Source of the DNA: QHXW01 sp035280425
GTDB taxonomy: Bacteria; Acidobacteriota; Terriglobia; Bryobacterales; Bryobacteraceae
Reading direction: 5' to 3'
NCBI GenBank assembly: GCA_035280425.1
Contig: DATEFW010000025.1
Span: 1 to 64,000 of the forward strand
Length of the DNA: 64,000 nt
A program made the translations under genes and the position numbers. Positions 42,395-51,203 of the stretch are shown in pieces. Positions within the stretch are counted from its first letter, which is position 1; each line of letters opens with the position of its first letter. The notes beneath the pieces were generated by a model. The model saw only the letters and a program-made list of their open reading frames with translations, made no database searches and had not been told where the DNA came from.

Positions 42395-43273
42395 TCACCC
42401 GGAAGATTCGGCGATTTCCGGCCGCTCCCGCGCGGCCCACTCCGCACCGGCAAGCACCAGCATGGCAGCAAGAAAACTGAAAAGCACTATCGTCACCGAT
42501 ATATAGAACGGCCCGTACTCTCTTTGCAGCTTTTCTTTGAGCAGCGGCCAGGTCAGCAGATTCAGGTACTTCAACAACTCGAGGCCCAGGCCCACCAGAA
42601 TCGCTTCGGGCACAACGCGCAGCGGCGGAACGCGCCGGTTGGGTAGCAGCCAATAGACCAAAAACAGCGCCAGAATCGAAATCGGCACGGCGGCGAATTT
42701 GAAGAACACAATGCTCATCCATTGGGGCACATGCACCGGCAGCCCCAAAAAATCCCCAAGGAACTGGCGGTTGAGAGCGGTCAGTATAAACGAAAGCAGA
42801 GCCAGGCCACCGCAGATCAGAATAAGTCCCAGGCTCAGCAACTGGTTTTTCCAGTAGCTCCTGTTGACTTTGGCGCCCCAGGCGCTGTTCAGTGCGACCT
42901 CGAGCGGCTCGAAAATCCCGTTCGCCGTAATGAGCAGCAGCACGATGGACGTAATCTGCATCGGCCCGCGCGATCCCACCACGGCGAGCAGATTGCGCCC
43001 AATGAAGCCACCCATTTCACCGGGAAAGTAGTCATTCAGAGCGATGAAGATCGCGTTAACTGCCGCCGGCCAGTGAAGGCCGTAGCGGCAAAGCGAGATC
43101 ATGACCACCAGGAACGGGAAGAAAGAAAGGAGCACGCTTGCTGCGACAGCCAGTGCGTGCACGTGGACCTCGGTCCGCATGCAGTACTGCACGGTGCGCG
43201 CCCAATAACGGGCCAAACCTCGGGGTCGCGGAGGCGCGGCATCAAAAATCATAGAGCGAAGCGCCGGCCCCAC
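42395..43273 (-). CDS. YihY/BrkB-family inner-membrane protein
   Basis: This 292-residue protein has about six hydrophobic helices and the family pattern HALAVAASVLLSFFPFLVVMISL near the N-terminus, with NGIFEPLEVALNSAWG in the middle. The family was once called ribonuclease BN, and members are now seen as putative transporters of unknown substrate. A long polar N-terminal stretch with basic residues faces the cytoplasm. Confidence 0.88.
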   Translation of the reverse strand: MGPALRSMIFDAAPPRPRGLARYWARTVQYCMRTEVHVHALAVAASVLLSFFPFLVVMISLCRYGLHWPAAVNAIFIALNDYFPGEMGGFIGRNLLAVVGSRGPMQITSIVLLLITANGIFEPLEVALNSAWGAKVNRSYWKNQLLSLGLILICGGLALLSFILTALNRQFLGDFLGLPVHVPQWMSIVFFKFAAVPISILALFLVYWLLPNRRVPPLRVVPEAILVGLGLELLKYLNLLTWPLLKEKLQREYGPFYISVTIVLFSFLAAMLVLAGAEWAARERPEIAESSG

Positions 43274-43324
43274 ATATTTTCAGCTTACGCTACCGGCCGA
43301 GCGAACTGCGTCGGATGGCGTTAA

Positions 43325-44248
43325 CTAGACCTGAATGCCCAGCTTTTTTTCGATGTAGTCTTTGCTGATGCGCGCGCTTTCTTTAGGTGGGCGGTAGGGC
43401 GAGGAATCGAGCTCCACGGTAAGCCAGCCGCGCCAGCCCATACGGTCCAGTTCCGATTTGATGGCCGGAAAATCCACGCCGCCCTTCCCTAGTTCGAAAA
43501 AGATGGGCGCTTTCATAGCATCGTTCGGATGCTCGATCCGTTTTTTTGCCCCGCCGCGATATTCCGGCAGCGTGTCTTTCAAGTGGAACTCGATAATGCG
43601 GTGGCCGAGAGCCCGTGTCAGCTCCACGGGATCGATTCCCGCGACCGTAACCTGGCCTGTATCCAGCACAAATTTCACGTGATCCGGGTTGGTGGCCGCC
43701 ATAACCGTCTCGATTTCGTGGCGATTCTCGAACTGGGTCCACATGTGCGCGTGGACGCCAAATTTCAACCCGGTTTCGTCAACTATCCGGTGGCCCAGCA
43801 TGTCGAATACCGCGGCCATGTTTTTCAGATCCTGGTCCGTCGTACCTGTGGGCCGGCGCGAACCAGTGTTGATCTTCATGTGATCGCAGCCCAGGCTCTT
43901 GAGAAAGCGCGCCAGGCGCATGTGCTGCTCGATGATCTTTTCGTGTTGCGCCGGGTCTTCAAAATGCATCTCCATGCGGCCGCCGTTGGAGATGGTGTCG
44001 AACTTCACGCCGATTTCGTTCGTCTTCTGCAATAGCTCGGCGGGCTTGTCGAGATAGCCGCCGAAATACTCGATGAAAGACTCGACGTAACGGTAGCCGA
44101 CCTCGTGCGCTTCGCGGAACGACAGAAACACATCTTTTTCCCAGCCTCCGCGCGTGTTGGTCGTGATGCCCACACGATAGCGCGGCGCCTCTTGAGCCGC
44201 GAGCACGCCCGCTGCACCGGCCAGAAATGTTCGGCGGCTGATCATCAA
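43325..44248 (-). CDS. Sugar phosphate isomerase/epimerase-type TIM-barrel protein, exported
   Basis: This 307-residue protein of the xylose-isomerase-like TIM-barrel (AP_endonuc_2) superfamily has a Tat-like signal (MMISRRTFLAGAAGVLA). Metal-ligand residues are placed in KINTGSRRP, FGVHAHMW, VKFVLDTGQVTVAG, and HLKDTL, and a late WLTVELDSS. It may isomerise or epimerise a free sugar or inositol outside the cytoplasm. It lies 4 bp downstream of the amidohydrolase gene, on the same strand. Confidence 0.82.
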   Translation of the reverse strand: MMISRRTFLAGAAGVLAAQEAPRYRVGITTNTRGGWEKDVFLSFREAHEVGYRYVESFIEYFGGYLDKPAELLQKTNEIGVKFDTISNGGRMEMHFEDPAQHEKIIEQHMRLARFLKSLGCDHMKINTGSRRPTGTTDQDLKNMAAVFDMLGHRIVDETGLKFGVHAHMWTQFENRHEIETVMAATNPDHVKFVLDTGQVTVAGIDPVELTRALGHRIIEFHLKDTLPEYRGGAKKRIEHPNDAMKAPIFFELGKGGVDFPAIKSELDRMGWRGWLTVELDSSPYRPPKESARISKDYIEKKLGIQV

Positions 44249-44252
44249 GCGT

Positions 44253-45575
44253 TCAGATTCTGTTTCCCGCGATCATGACCATTTCAATCGAGCGGGAGTT
44301 GCGGATATTTTCGAGCGGATTCCGGCCGAGCACGAGCAGATCGGCCCATTTGCCGCGCTCGAGCGTGCCCAGGTCTTTGGCGCGCAGAAATTCGGCGGCG
44401 TTGCGCGTGGCATCCGTGATCACCTGCATGGGCGTGAGCCCGGAATCGACCATCAGCTCGAGTTCGCGGTGCTCTGAGTAACCCTGAAAACGCGCCGGCG
44501 GCCCGCTGTCGGTGCCAAAGCCGATTTTGACTCCGGCATCGGAGAGCTTTTTCAGATTGTGCATGGCGGTTTTGAGAAATTGCGGATATTCCGCGTAATC
44601 GGGATCGGAAGCCACCTTGTGCTGGTACGCCGGGCTCTTGAGCGTCGCCAGCACGGCCGGCGAGACTCCGCGCGTGAAGAACGGATCGTCGAGAAATTTA
44701 TGCGGCTGCGCAAAGATAAAGGTCGATTCTTCGCGCGTCAGGGTGGCGGCTGCCTGAAACGCGCCATGTTTTTTCATCGCCGCGATCAAATCATCGTCCA
44801 CCGGCTTATCGCGCACGCTGTGCGCCAGACCGTCCAGACCTGCGTTCACGAGAGTTTTGGCGTCACTCAAATAAAAGACGTGAGCCGCAACCTTGATGCC
44901 GTGCTGGTGCGCATCGGCAATGATCTGGCTCGCCAGGTTCAGCGGAATTTTCTTGTCGCGGCCCAGGTGGTCGTCCACCCAGATCTTGACGAGGTCTACG
45001 TGCTTGTCGGCGAGCACTGCGACATCGTGATCGACATCCGCGTTACTGGCCACCTCAAACGGGACGCCTTTCATCCCCGGTGCGGTAGTCGGATATCCTC
45101 CCGCACCCGTAAAGCCCCGCCCAGCCGTGAAAACCCGTGTCATGTGGGGGCGTCCGGCGCGCTGTTCGGCGCGGATCTGGTAAATCAAATCCTGGTCGGT
45201 TCCCATGCTGCTGACCGAAGTCACCCCGTAAGACGCGTACAGCTTGAGCTGCTTCTCAACGTTCCCGCGCGTGAAATTCTTAGGATCCTGCGCAAGATCG
45301 ACCGTCATTCCCAAATGGCCATGCAAGTTGATGATGCCCGGCATGACGTACTTGCCCGGAAGGTGCGTGACCTGGGCGCCCGCCGGGACTTTGAGCTGCG
45401 CTTGCGGCCCGACCCACGCTATACGGCCGTCTTTGATGATCACGGCCGCATTGGGAACAGGTGTAGCGCCAGTGCCGTCGATCAGGGTAAAACCATCGAG
45501 CACTGTGGTTTCTGCCGATGCGGCTCCGGCGAACGCGATCCACAGAGAAGTAACCAGCAAATATTTCCGATTCAT
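44253..45575 (-). CDS. Secreted amidohydrolase (imidazolonepropionase/prolidase-like)
   Basis: This 440-residue protein has a signal peptide (MNRKYLLVTSLWIAFAGAASA). The metal site is built from NLHGHLGM (HxH), Lys in VDLVKIWVDD, His in KVAAHVFY and LAHSVRDK, and Asp in FGTDSGPP. The N- and C-terminal strands form the small beta-sandwich of the superfamily. Similar secreted enzymes cleave dipeptides or cyclic amides, but the substrate is open here. It is divergent from secG. Confidence 0.85.
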   Translation of the reverse strand: MNRKYLLVTSLWIAFAGAASAETTVLDGFTLIDGTGATPVPNAAVIIKDGRIAWVGPQAQLKVPAGAQVTHLPGKYVMPGIINLHGHLGMTVDLAQDPKNFTRGNVEKQLKLYASYGVTSVSSMGTDQDLIYQIRAEQRAGRPHMTRVFTAGRGFTGAGGYPTTAPGMKGVPFEVASNADVDHDVAVLADKHVDLVKIWVDDHLGRDKKIPLNLASQIIADAHQHGIKVAAHVFYLSDAKTLVNAGLDGLAHSVRDKPVDDDLIAAMKKHGAFQAAATLTREESTFIFAQPHKFLDDPFFTRGVSPAVLATLKSPAYQHKVASDPDYAEYPQFLKTAMHNLKKLSDAGVKIGFGTDSGPPARFQGYSEHRELELMVDSGLTPMQVITDATRNAAEFLRAKDLGTLERGKWADLLVLGRNPLENIRNSRSIEMVMIAGNRI

Positions 45576-45652
45576 GGACGGCTGGATTGTAGCACAGCGC
45601 CGCTCCCGTGGTTTGACCGCGCCCGCACCGGTCTTTTATACTGAAAATTCGT

Positions 45653-46042
45653 ATGTACATCGCGGTATTGATTGTTCACTGGCTGGTCTGCATTTTCCTC
45701 GTGGTTGTCATCCTGCTGCAAAGCGGGAAGGCCGCAGACCTCGCCGGAGCGTTCGGCGGCATGGGTTCGCAGACGGCATTCGGGCCTCGCGGCTCAGCCA
45801 CCTTGCTTTCGAAAGCCACCACGGCTTCGGCGGTGGTGTTCATGTGCACGTCGCTCGCGCTCTCGATTATGGCGACGCGCAACGCCGGCTTGGGCACGAC
45901 GGTTCTCGAGGGCCAGACGCCGGCCAAGCAATCCGCGCCAGCGAATCCGCCGGCTAAGAAACCCAGTGTGACGCCGACCATGCCGGGCGCACCGGCTCCA
46001 TCCGGTAACCCGGCACAGACGCCGGCACCAACCAAGAAGTAG
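45653..46042 (+). CDS. secG: Preprotein translocase subunit SecG
   Basis: This 129-residue protein has two membrane helices and the conserved loop LLQSGKAADLAGAFGGMGSQTAFGPRG, which mark SecG. It assists SecYE in exporting unfolded proteins. The C-terminus is unusually long and Pro/Ala/Lys-rich (PAKKPSVTPTMPGAPAP), as in several acidobacterial SecG proteins. A tRNA-Leu gene follows 12 bp later. Confidence 0.93.
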   Translation: MYIAVLIVHWLVCIFLVVVILLQSGKAADLAGAFGGMGSQTAFGPRGSATLLSKATTASAVVFMCTSLALSIMATRNAGLGTTVLEGQTPAKQSAPANPPAKKPSVTPTMPGAPAPSGNPAQTPAPTKK

Positions 46043-46054
46043 TTTCCACCGAAT

Positions 46055-46141
46055 GCGGAGGTGGCGGAATTGGCAGACGCACTAGCTTGAGGTGCTAGCG
46101 GGAGCAATCTCGTGGGGGTTCAAGTCCCCCTCTCCGCACCA
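46055..46141 (+). tRNA. tRNA-Leu (anticodon GAG)
   Basis: The 87-nt cloverleaf has acceptor stem GCGGAGG/TCTCCGC with a G-U closing pair, anticodon arm CTAGC-TTGAGGT-GCTAG with anticodon GAG, a long class II variable arm, the T-loop GGTTCAAGTCC, and an encoded CCA (46139-46141). It decodes CUC and CUU. It lies just after secG, and a degraded integrase follows, so its 3' end may have served as an attachment site. Confidence 0.95.
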
Positions 46142-46180
46142 AATAAATCAGTAAGATAGGGCGCTCGCCCGGACGCGCGA

Positions 46181-46213
46181 GCGGGTAGTGGGGTCTAGAG
46201 CACCATTACCCGC
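46181..46213 (+). repeat. Inverted repeat downstream of tRNA-Leu
   Basis: GCGGGTAGTGG (46181-46191) and CCATTACCCGC (46203-46213) are complementary except for one G-T wobble around an 11-nt loop. The sequence GCGAGCGG recurs at both ends. There is no T run, so it is not a simple terminator. It may be a remnant of a mobile element end or a structured RNA tail. Confidence 0.4.
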
Positions 46214-46254
46214 GAGCGGCCTTCGCTTTTGAGTGGTATGGTTTTTGGCACGGT

Positions 46255-46494
46255 TTGATGATGTCCTGTTGGAATGGGCGCCACCACAGGGCTGGGACTA
46301 TCCGGAAGCGAGGCAACATCTGGTACGTGTCCTATTGGGTCGAGGGAAAACAGTACCAGAAGTCATCGCATTCCTCCGATACAGGGAAGCCAAGAAGCTG
46401 CGCGATCAGATCCTTGGGCGCAAAGCGCGCGGCGACAAGAGTCAAGCCCCATCTCGGCCAGGTTCGACTGCGCCTATGTTATTCATTCTGGTAG
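46255..46494 (+). pseudogene. Decayed N-terminus of a tyrosine-recombinase integrase
   Basis: One frame encodes RAGTIRKRGNIWYVSYWVEG followed by KQYQKSSHSSDT, the N-terminal arm-binding domain of phage/ICE integrases. The match then moves by one frame near 46380 to REAKKLRDQILGRKARGD, the expected continuation. A frameshift therefore breaks the gene. No core-binding or catalytic domain (R...HxxR...Y) follows. It lies 113 bp after tRNA-Leu, the usual position of an integrase in an integrated element. Confidence 0.65.
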
Positions 46495-46939
46495 ATTGGC
46501 ATTCCTCGTTTCTGCGTTCATCCTCCCGGCACGCCGTCCCGGCCAAGTCTCGTCCCACTCGCGGGCAAGCGCAGTTCCAAGAAGGCATTGACACGTGCGG
46601 CTCTTGCCCGTTCTTTTGGCTTAAGCGAAAGTCGAGAGGCCACGGAATGCGATTTCCAACAAGACTCTCGTCAAGGTCGCGGGGCCAGCACCTTTTCACC
46701 ACCAATAGCAACCCGTAATATGTAACGCGCGCGTGCCTTGCGTAAAGGTGCCTTCAAACCGTCCCTTCAGTTTTCGTGTTTTTCTAAGCCTTTCTAAACG
46801 ATCCTATATTCCTCGCCGATTTCGTCTAGTTCTCCTTGCTGGGCGTAGTACCGGTTTGAATGGGACCTGAGAGGCGCGGCTCAAAAAAAGTTTTTGCCCG
46901 AGTAATGCTGGGGCTGTGCCCCGATACTAGTGGACGGTC

Positions 46940-49489
46940 TCACCGGCCGCGCAGTATGGCCAGCGCTCTCTCGATCTCCTGGTCGTTCGGCTTTAACTTC
47001 TGTGCGTCGACAAGTTCCTGCCGCCCCCTTTTGGTGTCGCCCGACCGGCAGTAAATCAATCCCAGATTCTTGTGGAGGTCTGCGCGCGAGCGGCAATCGC
47101 CGCAGACTTCGATTGCCTCCTTAAGCTGGGCAACCGCCTGCTGCCAGTCCCGCGCGGCTGCGGACGCAATCGCGAAGTTTCCGAGAGTCTCGGCGCGGTC
47201 CGTAATCTGGCGCTGATGCTGCAATGCGGAAAATTGCACTTGATAGCGTTGGGACTCGGACGGATCGGACTTTGCCAGCGCCCGGGAGAGATTGTAAAGC
47301 GCCTGCGCGTGTTGCGGATCAACCTCCAGCACGCGTTTCCACCGGGCAACGGCCTCTGCGGTTTTTCCCAGCCGCATCTCTTCCTGCCCCAATGCGAAAA
47401 GCGCGTCCGTGTTTCGAGGCTCCAGGGCCACCGCTTTCTCCAGCAGTGCAGCGGACTCTTTCGCATGGTCCGCCTGCTTTTCGATGATCCCGAGCAGATA
47501 AACGGCGCTGGCATTACCGGGCGAAAGCTGGACCGCGGTTTCCAGTTCCGGCTTGGCTTCCTCATTGCGGCGCAGATCGAAAAGCGCGCGGCCCTTGTTG
47601 TAGTGAGCGGCCGGTGAATCGGGCGCAAGTCGGACGCTTTCCGAAAATTCATGGAGCGCGGCTTCCAGATTGTACTGGTCCGCCAGCGCGATCCCCAAGT
47701 TCAGATGCGCCTCGGGAGACGTCGGGGTTAGGGAAACCACTTTTCGAAGAGTCTGGACGGCTTCGTCGGAGTGTCCCAGGCGCGCCTCAACCATTCCAAG
47801 GGCGGTCAGCGCGCCGGTGTGATTTGGTTCGATTCCAATTGCATTCTGGATTTCCTTTTCGGCCTCCGAAAACCGGTTCTGGCCAGCGAGGATCAAACCG
47901 AGATTCACGCGGGCCTGCGCGTACTGGGGATTGTTTTCCACCGCCTGGCGAAACAGGGCTTCGGCGTCTTTCGATTTTCCCTGCTGGCCATAGAGCACTC
48001 CAAGGTTGCTCTGGGCCTCCGCATATTGTGGGTCGAGCGCGAGCGCGGCCTTTAAATGCCGCTCGGCAGCGGCTGAGTTTCCCTCCTCGAGGTCCAGAAG
48101 CCCGAGCTGGTTCTGCGGCAGAGAGAGCTTGGAGTCCAGCTCGATAGATTTTTCCAGTGCGCGGCGCTCGCCCGCGCGGTCATGCAACTTGTCGAGGGCC
48201 AGCGCCAGGTTGTAATACGTCCGCGCGTTGTTGGGATCCTGCTCGAGAGACTGGCGATAGATTTCGGCAGCATGCGCCGCGTCCCCGTTCCGGAGATATT
48301 CATTGGCCTGGCTCGCGCGCGTGCTGGCGACATTTTCATCCACGCTTTCGCGCTTCTGTTTCTCGAAGGCTTTCAGCTCCGCATTGGCGCGATCATATTG
48401 CTGTAAAGTACGCAGAACCGCAGCGAGCTGAAAGCGCGCCTCGGCCGAGTCAGGTTTTAATTCCAAGGCTTTCTGCAGATGCTCCTGCGCTTCCCGCGGT
48501 TTGCCCAGTTTCGCCAGCACGAAACCAAAGTTGTATTGCGAATCATAAACGTCGGGCTTCATGCGTATGGACCGCTCGAGCTCCTTCGCGGCTTCGGCGA
48601 ATCGCCCTTGGCCTCGGTAGGTGATGCCTAGAAATTCGAACGCCTCGAAATCGTTCGCATTGCGGCGCGCATAATCTTCTATTACCGGCTGGGCCTCGTC
48701 GTAGTCACCCAAAATCGAGAGCGCTTTCACCATGGCCAGACGCGCGACATCATTCGACGGGTCGAGCCGCAATGCCTCCTTGTATTCAGCCACCGATTCC
48801 CGAAAACGCTTCTGCTGCGCATAAATAGTGGCCAGATTGAAGTGCGCCAGCGCTGAATCGGGCTCTGATTTCGCGAGGGCAGCCAGGATATCGATAGCGT
48901 GGTCCGGATCGCCGTTCTTGGAAAGGGCAATCGCCAGGTTTATTTTCAACCCCGCGTCCTCCGGCGCGTTCTTCAAATACGAAATGGCCGCGGAGTACCG
49001 TTTTTCCTCGATCAAGACTTTGCTGAGGCCATCCAGGGCGTGGATTGAGCGCGGCTCTATCCTGAGCGCGGCTTTGAACTCGGCTTCTGCTTTTGCAAAT
49101 TCAGCGAGATTTTGTAGCGCCGTGCCCAGCGCCAGCCGGCCAGTGAAAAAATCCGGCTTCCGGCGAACTGCGAGCTCCAGCTCGCGCGCCGCACGTCGAG
49201 GATCGCCGGACTCCAGAAGCGCCAGACCCAGATTGAGATGCGCCTCCCAGAAGTTCGAATCGAGCCGCAATGCCGATTGGAACGCCGAAATCGCGCACGG
49301 AAAATCCCGCTGCTGTGCAAACCAGGCGCCTGCCGCATCATAAGCGCCGGGTGTCGGCTGGCTTTTCAGAGCGCGTTCCAGATCGTCCGGCGCTTTGCAC
49401 GCGGGATTCTGCGCAGCCGCCAGGCAGCCCGCCCAAAACCAACCGGTTATCCAAAGCGCGAACCGCATCAGGAACCAGTGTACCCGCAC
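46940..49489 (-). CDS. Large exported TPR-repeat protein
   Basis: This 849-residue protein has a signal peptide (ALWITGWFWAGCLAAAQ) and is then almost entirely TPR/Sel1-like helical repeats, about 20 by eye. Examples are AHLNLGLALLESGDPRRAARELE and YYNLALALDKLHDRAGERRALEKS. It starts 10 bp after the stop of the multihaem cytochrome gene in the same operon. Such repeats scaffold protein complexes at the periplasm or outer surface. It has no catalytic domain. A shorter start at MRFALW is possible. Confidence 0.87.
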   Translation of the reverse strand: MRVHWFLMRFALWITGWFWAGCLAAAQNPACKAPDDLERALKSQPTPGAYDAAGAWFAQQRDFPCAISAFQSALRLDSNFWEAHLNLGLALLESGDPRRAARELELAVRRKPDFFTGRLALGTALQNLAEFAKAEAEFKAALRIEPRSIHALDGLSKVLIEEKRYSAAISYLKNAPEDAGLKINLAIALSKNGDPDHAIDILAALAKSEPDSALAHFNLATIYAQQKRFRESVAEYKEALRLDPSNDVARLAMVKALSILGDYDEAQPVIEDYARRNANDFEAFEFLGITYRGQGRFAEAAKELERSIRMKPDVYDSQYNFGFVLAKLGKPREAQEHLQKALELKPDSAEARFQLAAVLRTLQQYDRANAELKAFEKQKRESVDENVASTRASQANEYLRNGDAAHAAEIYRQSLEQDPNNARTYYNLALALDKLHDRAGERRALEKSIELDSKLSLPQNQLGLLDLEEGNSAAAERHLKAALALDPQYAEAQSNLGVLYGQQGKSKDAEALFRQAVENNPQYAQARVNLGLILAGQNRFSEAEKEIQNAIGIEPNHTGALTALGMVEARLGHSDEAVQTLRKVVSLTPTSPEAHLNLGIALADQYNLEAALHEFSESVRLAPDSPAAHYNKGRALFDLRRNEEAKPELETAVQLSPGNASAVYLLGIIEKQADHAKESAALLEKAVALEPRNTDALFALGQEEMRLGKTAEAVARWKRVLEVDPQHAQALYNLSRALAKSDPSESQRYQVQFSALQHQRQITDRAETLGNFAIASAAARDWQQAVAQLKEAIEVCGDCRSRADLHKNLGLIYCRSGDTKRGRQELVDAQKLKPNDQEIERALAILRGR

Positions 49490-49499
49490 CGGAGAGATT

Positions 49500-51203
49500 T
49501 CAATTGTGCTTCACGGCCTTCTCGAGCAGCCCCCGCATGAACCCGTCTTCCGGAAAGAGTTCGACGTAGCGCTCCATCGTTTGTTTCGCCTGCGGGTACC
49601 GCTTCAGCGCGATAGAGCGCATCGCCAGCATTTTATATAGGACCGGCGTGTAGGGATGCCGTGCAACCCCGTCCGCAAGCACACGCACGGAGTCTTCGAG
49701 TTTGCCGAGGCGCGCCAGAGCATCGGAAAGATCCGCGTAGACTGTATAGGCGTGATAGCCGCCGTCAATGGCCCGCGACAACTGCTGACGAGCTCCGGCC
49801 GCCGCTTCCGGGGAGGGATCCTGCAACAATTTGCGGCCCAAAGCGGCCTCGACAAATGGGTCGCCGGGCATCTCGCGCGCGAGCTGGTTGAGCAGCTCCA
49901 GATAACGCTCGCGGAACTTCTCCCGGCCCTCCATCAGCTCTCCATAAGCTTTCAGCATTGTGATTTTGGGCGCCGCGGTGCCATTTGGCGGCCGGTTCAA
50001 CTGAACAAGCTCGAGTGAGCCAGCGCTTTGATTCTCGGCTTCTTTCCCCGGGCTCGCTGGAATCCGATGGTTCGTGAGCGCCGCATGCGAAATCAGTCCC
50101 GTGTTTCGTTTGGGCATATGGCATGCCGTACAATCGTTGTCCCGCGCCAGCCTCTCTTTCACTGGAATCTTGCAGCTGCGATCGGAGTGGCATGTGAGAC
50201 ATTTGCTCCGGTACCACGCGACCGCCGATTCGCCTTGTGGAAACCGGTGCGGGTCGTGGCAGGTGAGGCAGCTCAATCGGCCGCCGCTGGCCTTGAAACA
50301 TCTGCTGGCCGCCATCGCGGAATGATGTTCGAGAAGATCGCCTTCCCCTCCGGACGCAACCTTGAATATGGCGAGGGTGTCATTGAGAGGCGTTCCCGGT
50401 CTGAAGTCTGTGTAGTCTTTTCCCGGCTGAAGAATACGCGCATCGCCTCGCTGGTGGCACATCATGCAAATGTCTTCGGCGACACGGGCCGGAAGCTTTG
50501 CCGGATTGACAATTGAACCACCGGCCTTCAACCCCTTACTGTGTTCTGCAACGTGCAACCCGCCCGGCCCATGGCAGTTCTCGCATCCAATCGCAAGCTC
50601 GCGAAAAGCTGGCTCCCGATAACGGCCTTCCTGTTCGGAGACAGGCTGTGGGCGCCCGCTATGACAAGTGATACAGGCCGCAGCCGCAGGGCGGTTGAAA
50701 CCATAATCGCCGAATTCGTAACCCGGTGAGAGGTCCCACTTCCCGGCGCGCGAATAATAGGAGAGCGGCGCCTGAAACAGATAATCGCCGCGCTTCACGA
50801 GATAGGTATACCCATTGACACCCGAGCCGACAGCATATTCAATCTGGAATTTCGTCTCGAAGACACCGGCCTCCGACTCGGACTGATAGATCCGGCCGCC
50901 TTCCCGATAAACTTCAAATCGCCGATTCGGTTGAGATCCGCTAACCACGACGGGCTGCGGCACAACATTGAGCACCTCCGGGCTGGTTCCCAAGCTCATT
51001 GACCGCCCCATCGGCGTCCCGCGATACTCGCGATAAATCTGTCCGTGACAACCCGCGCAAACGGCAGATCCCACATACGCCACGCCGGGCACTGTATTTC
51101 GAAGCGCCGGTTCACCGTGCGCGATCCGCACGGCCGGAAACAGCACCGCTACCAGGACTGCAATTGCTGCGCGACCCACGGAGCGTCTTTCTCGCGATGA
51201 CAT
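49500..51203 (-). CDS. Heptahaem cytochrome c with C-terminal TPR repeats
   Basis: This 567-residue exported protein has seven CxxCH haem sites: CAGCH, CITCH, CENCH, CMMCH, CLTCH, CLTCH and CTACH. C-terminal TPR repeats (about residues 410-560) follow. Multihaem proteins of this NapC/NrfB-like or cytochrome c554-like class carry electrons in the periplasm or surface. The start at 51203 overlaps the upstream gene by 55 bp; a GTG ~24 bp further in would shorten this. Its seven haem sites are additional to the eight upstream, so the operon encodes fifteen. Confidence 0.88.
   Translation of the reverse strand: MSSRERRSVGRAAIAVLVAVLFPAVRIAHGEPALRNTVPGVAYVGSAVCAGCHGQIYREYRGTPMGRSMSLGTSPEVLNVVPQPVVVSGSQPNRRFEVYREGGRIYQSESEAGVFETKFQIEYAVGSGVNGYTYLVKRGDYLFQAPLSYYSRAGKWDLSPGYEFGDYGFNRPAAAACITCHSGRPQPVSEQEGRYREPAFRELAIGCENCHGPGGLHVAEHSKGLKAGGSIVNPAKLPARVAEDICMMCHQRGDARILQPGKDYTDFRPGTPLNDTLAIFKVASGGEGDLLEHHSAMAASRCFKASGGRLSCLTCHDPHRFPQGESAVAWYRSKCLTCHSDRSCKIPVKERLARDNDCTACHMPKRNTGLISHAALTNHRIPASPGKEAENQSAGSLELVQLNRPPNGTAAPKITMLKAYGELMEGREKFRERYLELLNQLAREMPGDPFVEAALGRKLLQDPSPEAAAGARQQLSRAIDGGYHAYTVYADLSDALARLGKLEDSVRVLADGVARHPYTPVLYKMLAMRSIALKRYPQAKQTMERYVELFPEDGFMRGLLEKAVKHN

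Larger units (their letters stand above)
46142..46939. other. Gene-poor tRNA-flanking region
   Basis: Apart from the inverted repeat at 46181-46213 and the integrase remnant, I see no intact gene in these ~800 bp. No second copy of the tRNA 3' end is visible. The sequence between 46500 and 46940 has short overlapping frames in several phases with no family resemblance, as expected of decayed mobile DNA. Confidence 0.6.

Noticed and set aside
44559..45644. A 361-codon plus-strand frame opposite the amidohydrolase gene
   Set aside because: No recognisable domain; antisense to a gene with an intact metal site.
46500..46718. Continuation of the integrase frame as a real short protein
   Set aside because: No integrase motif after the frameshift, and short frames overlap in several phases.
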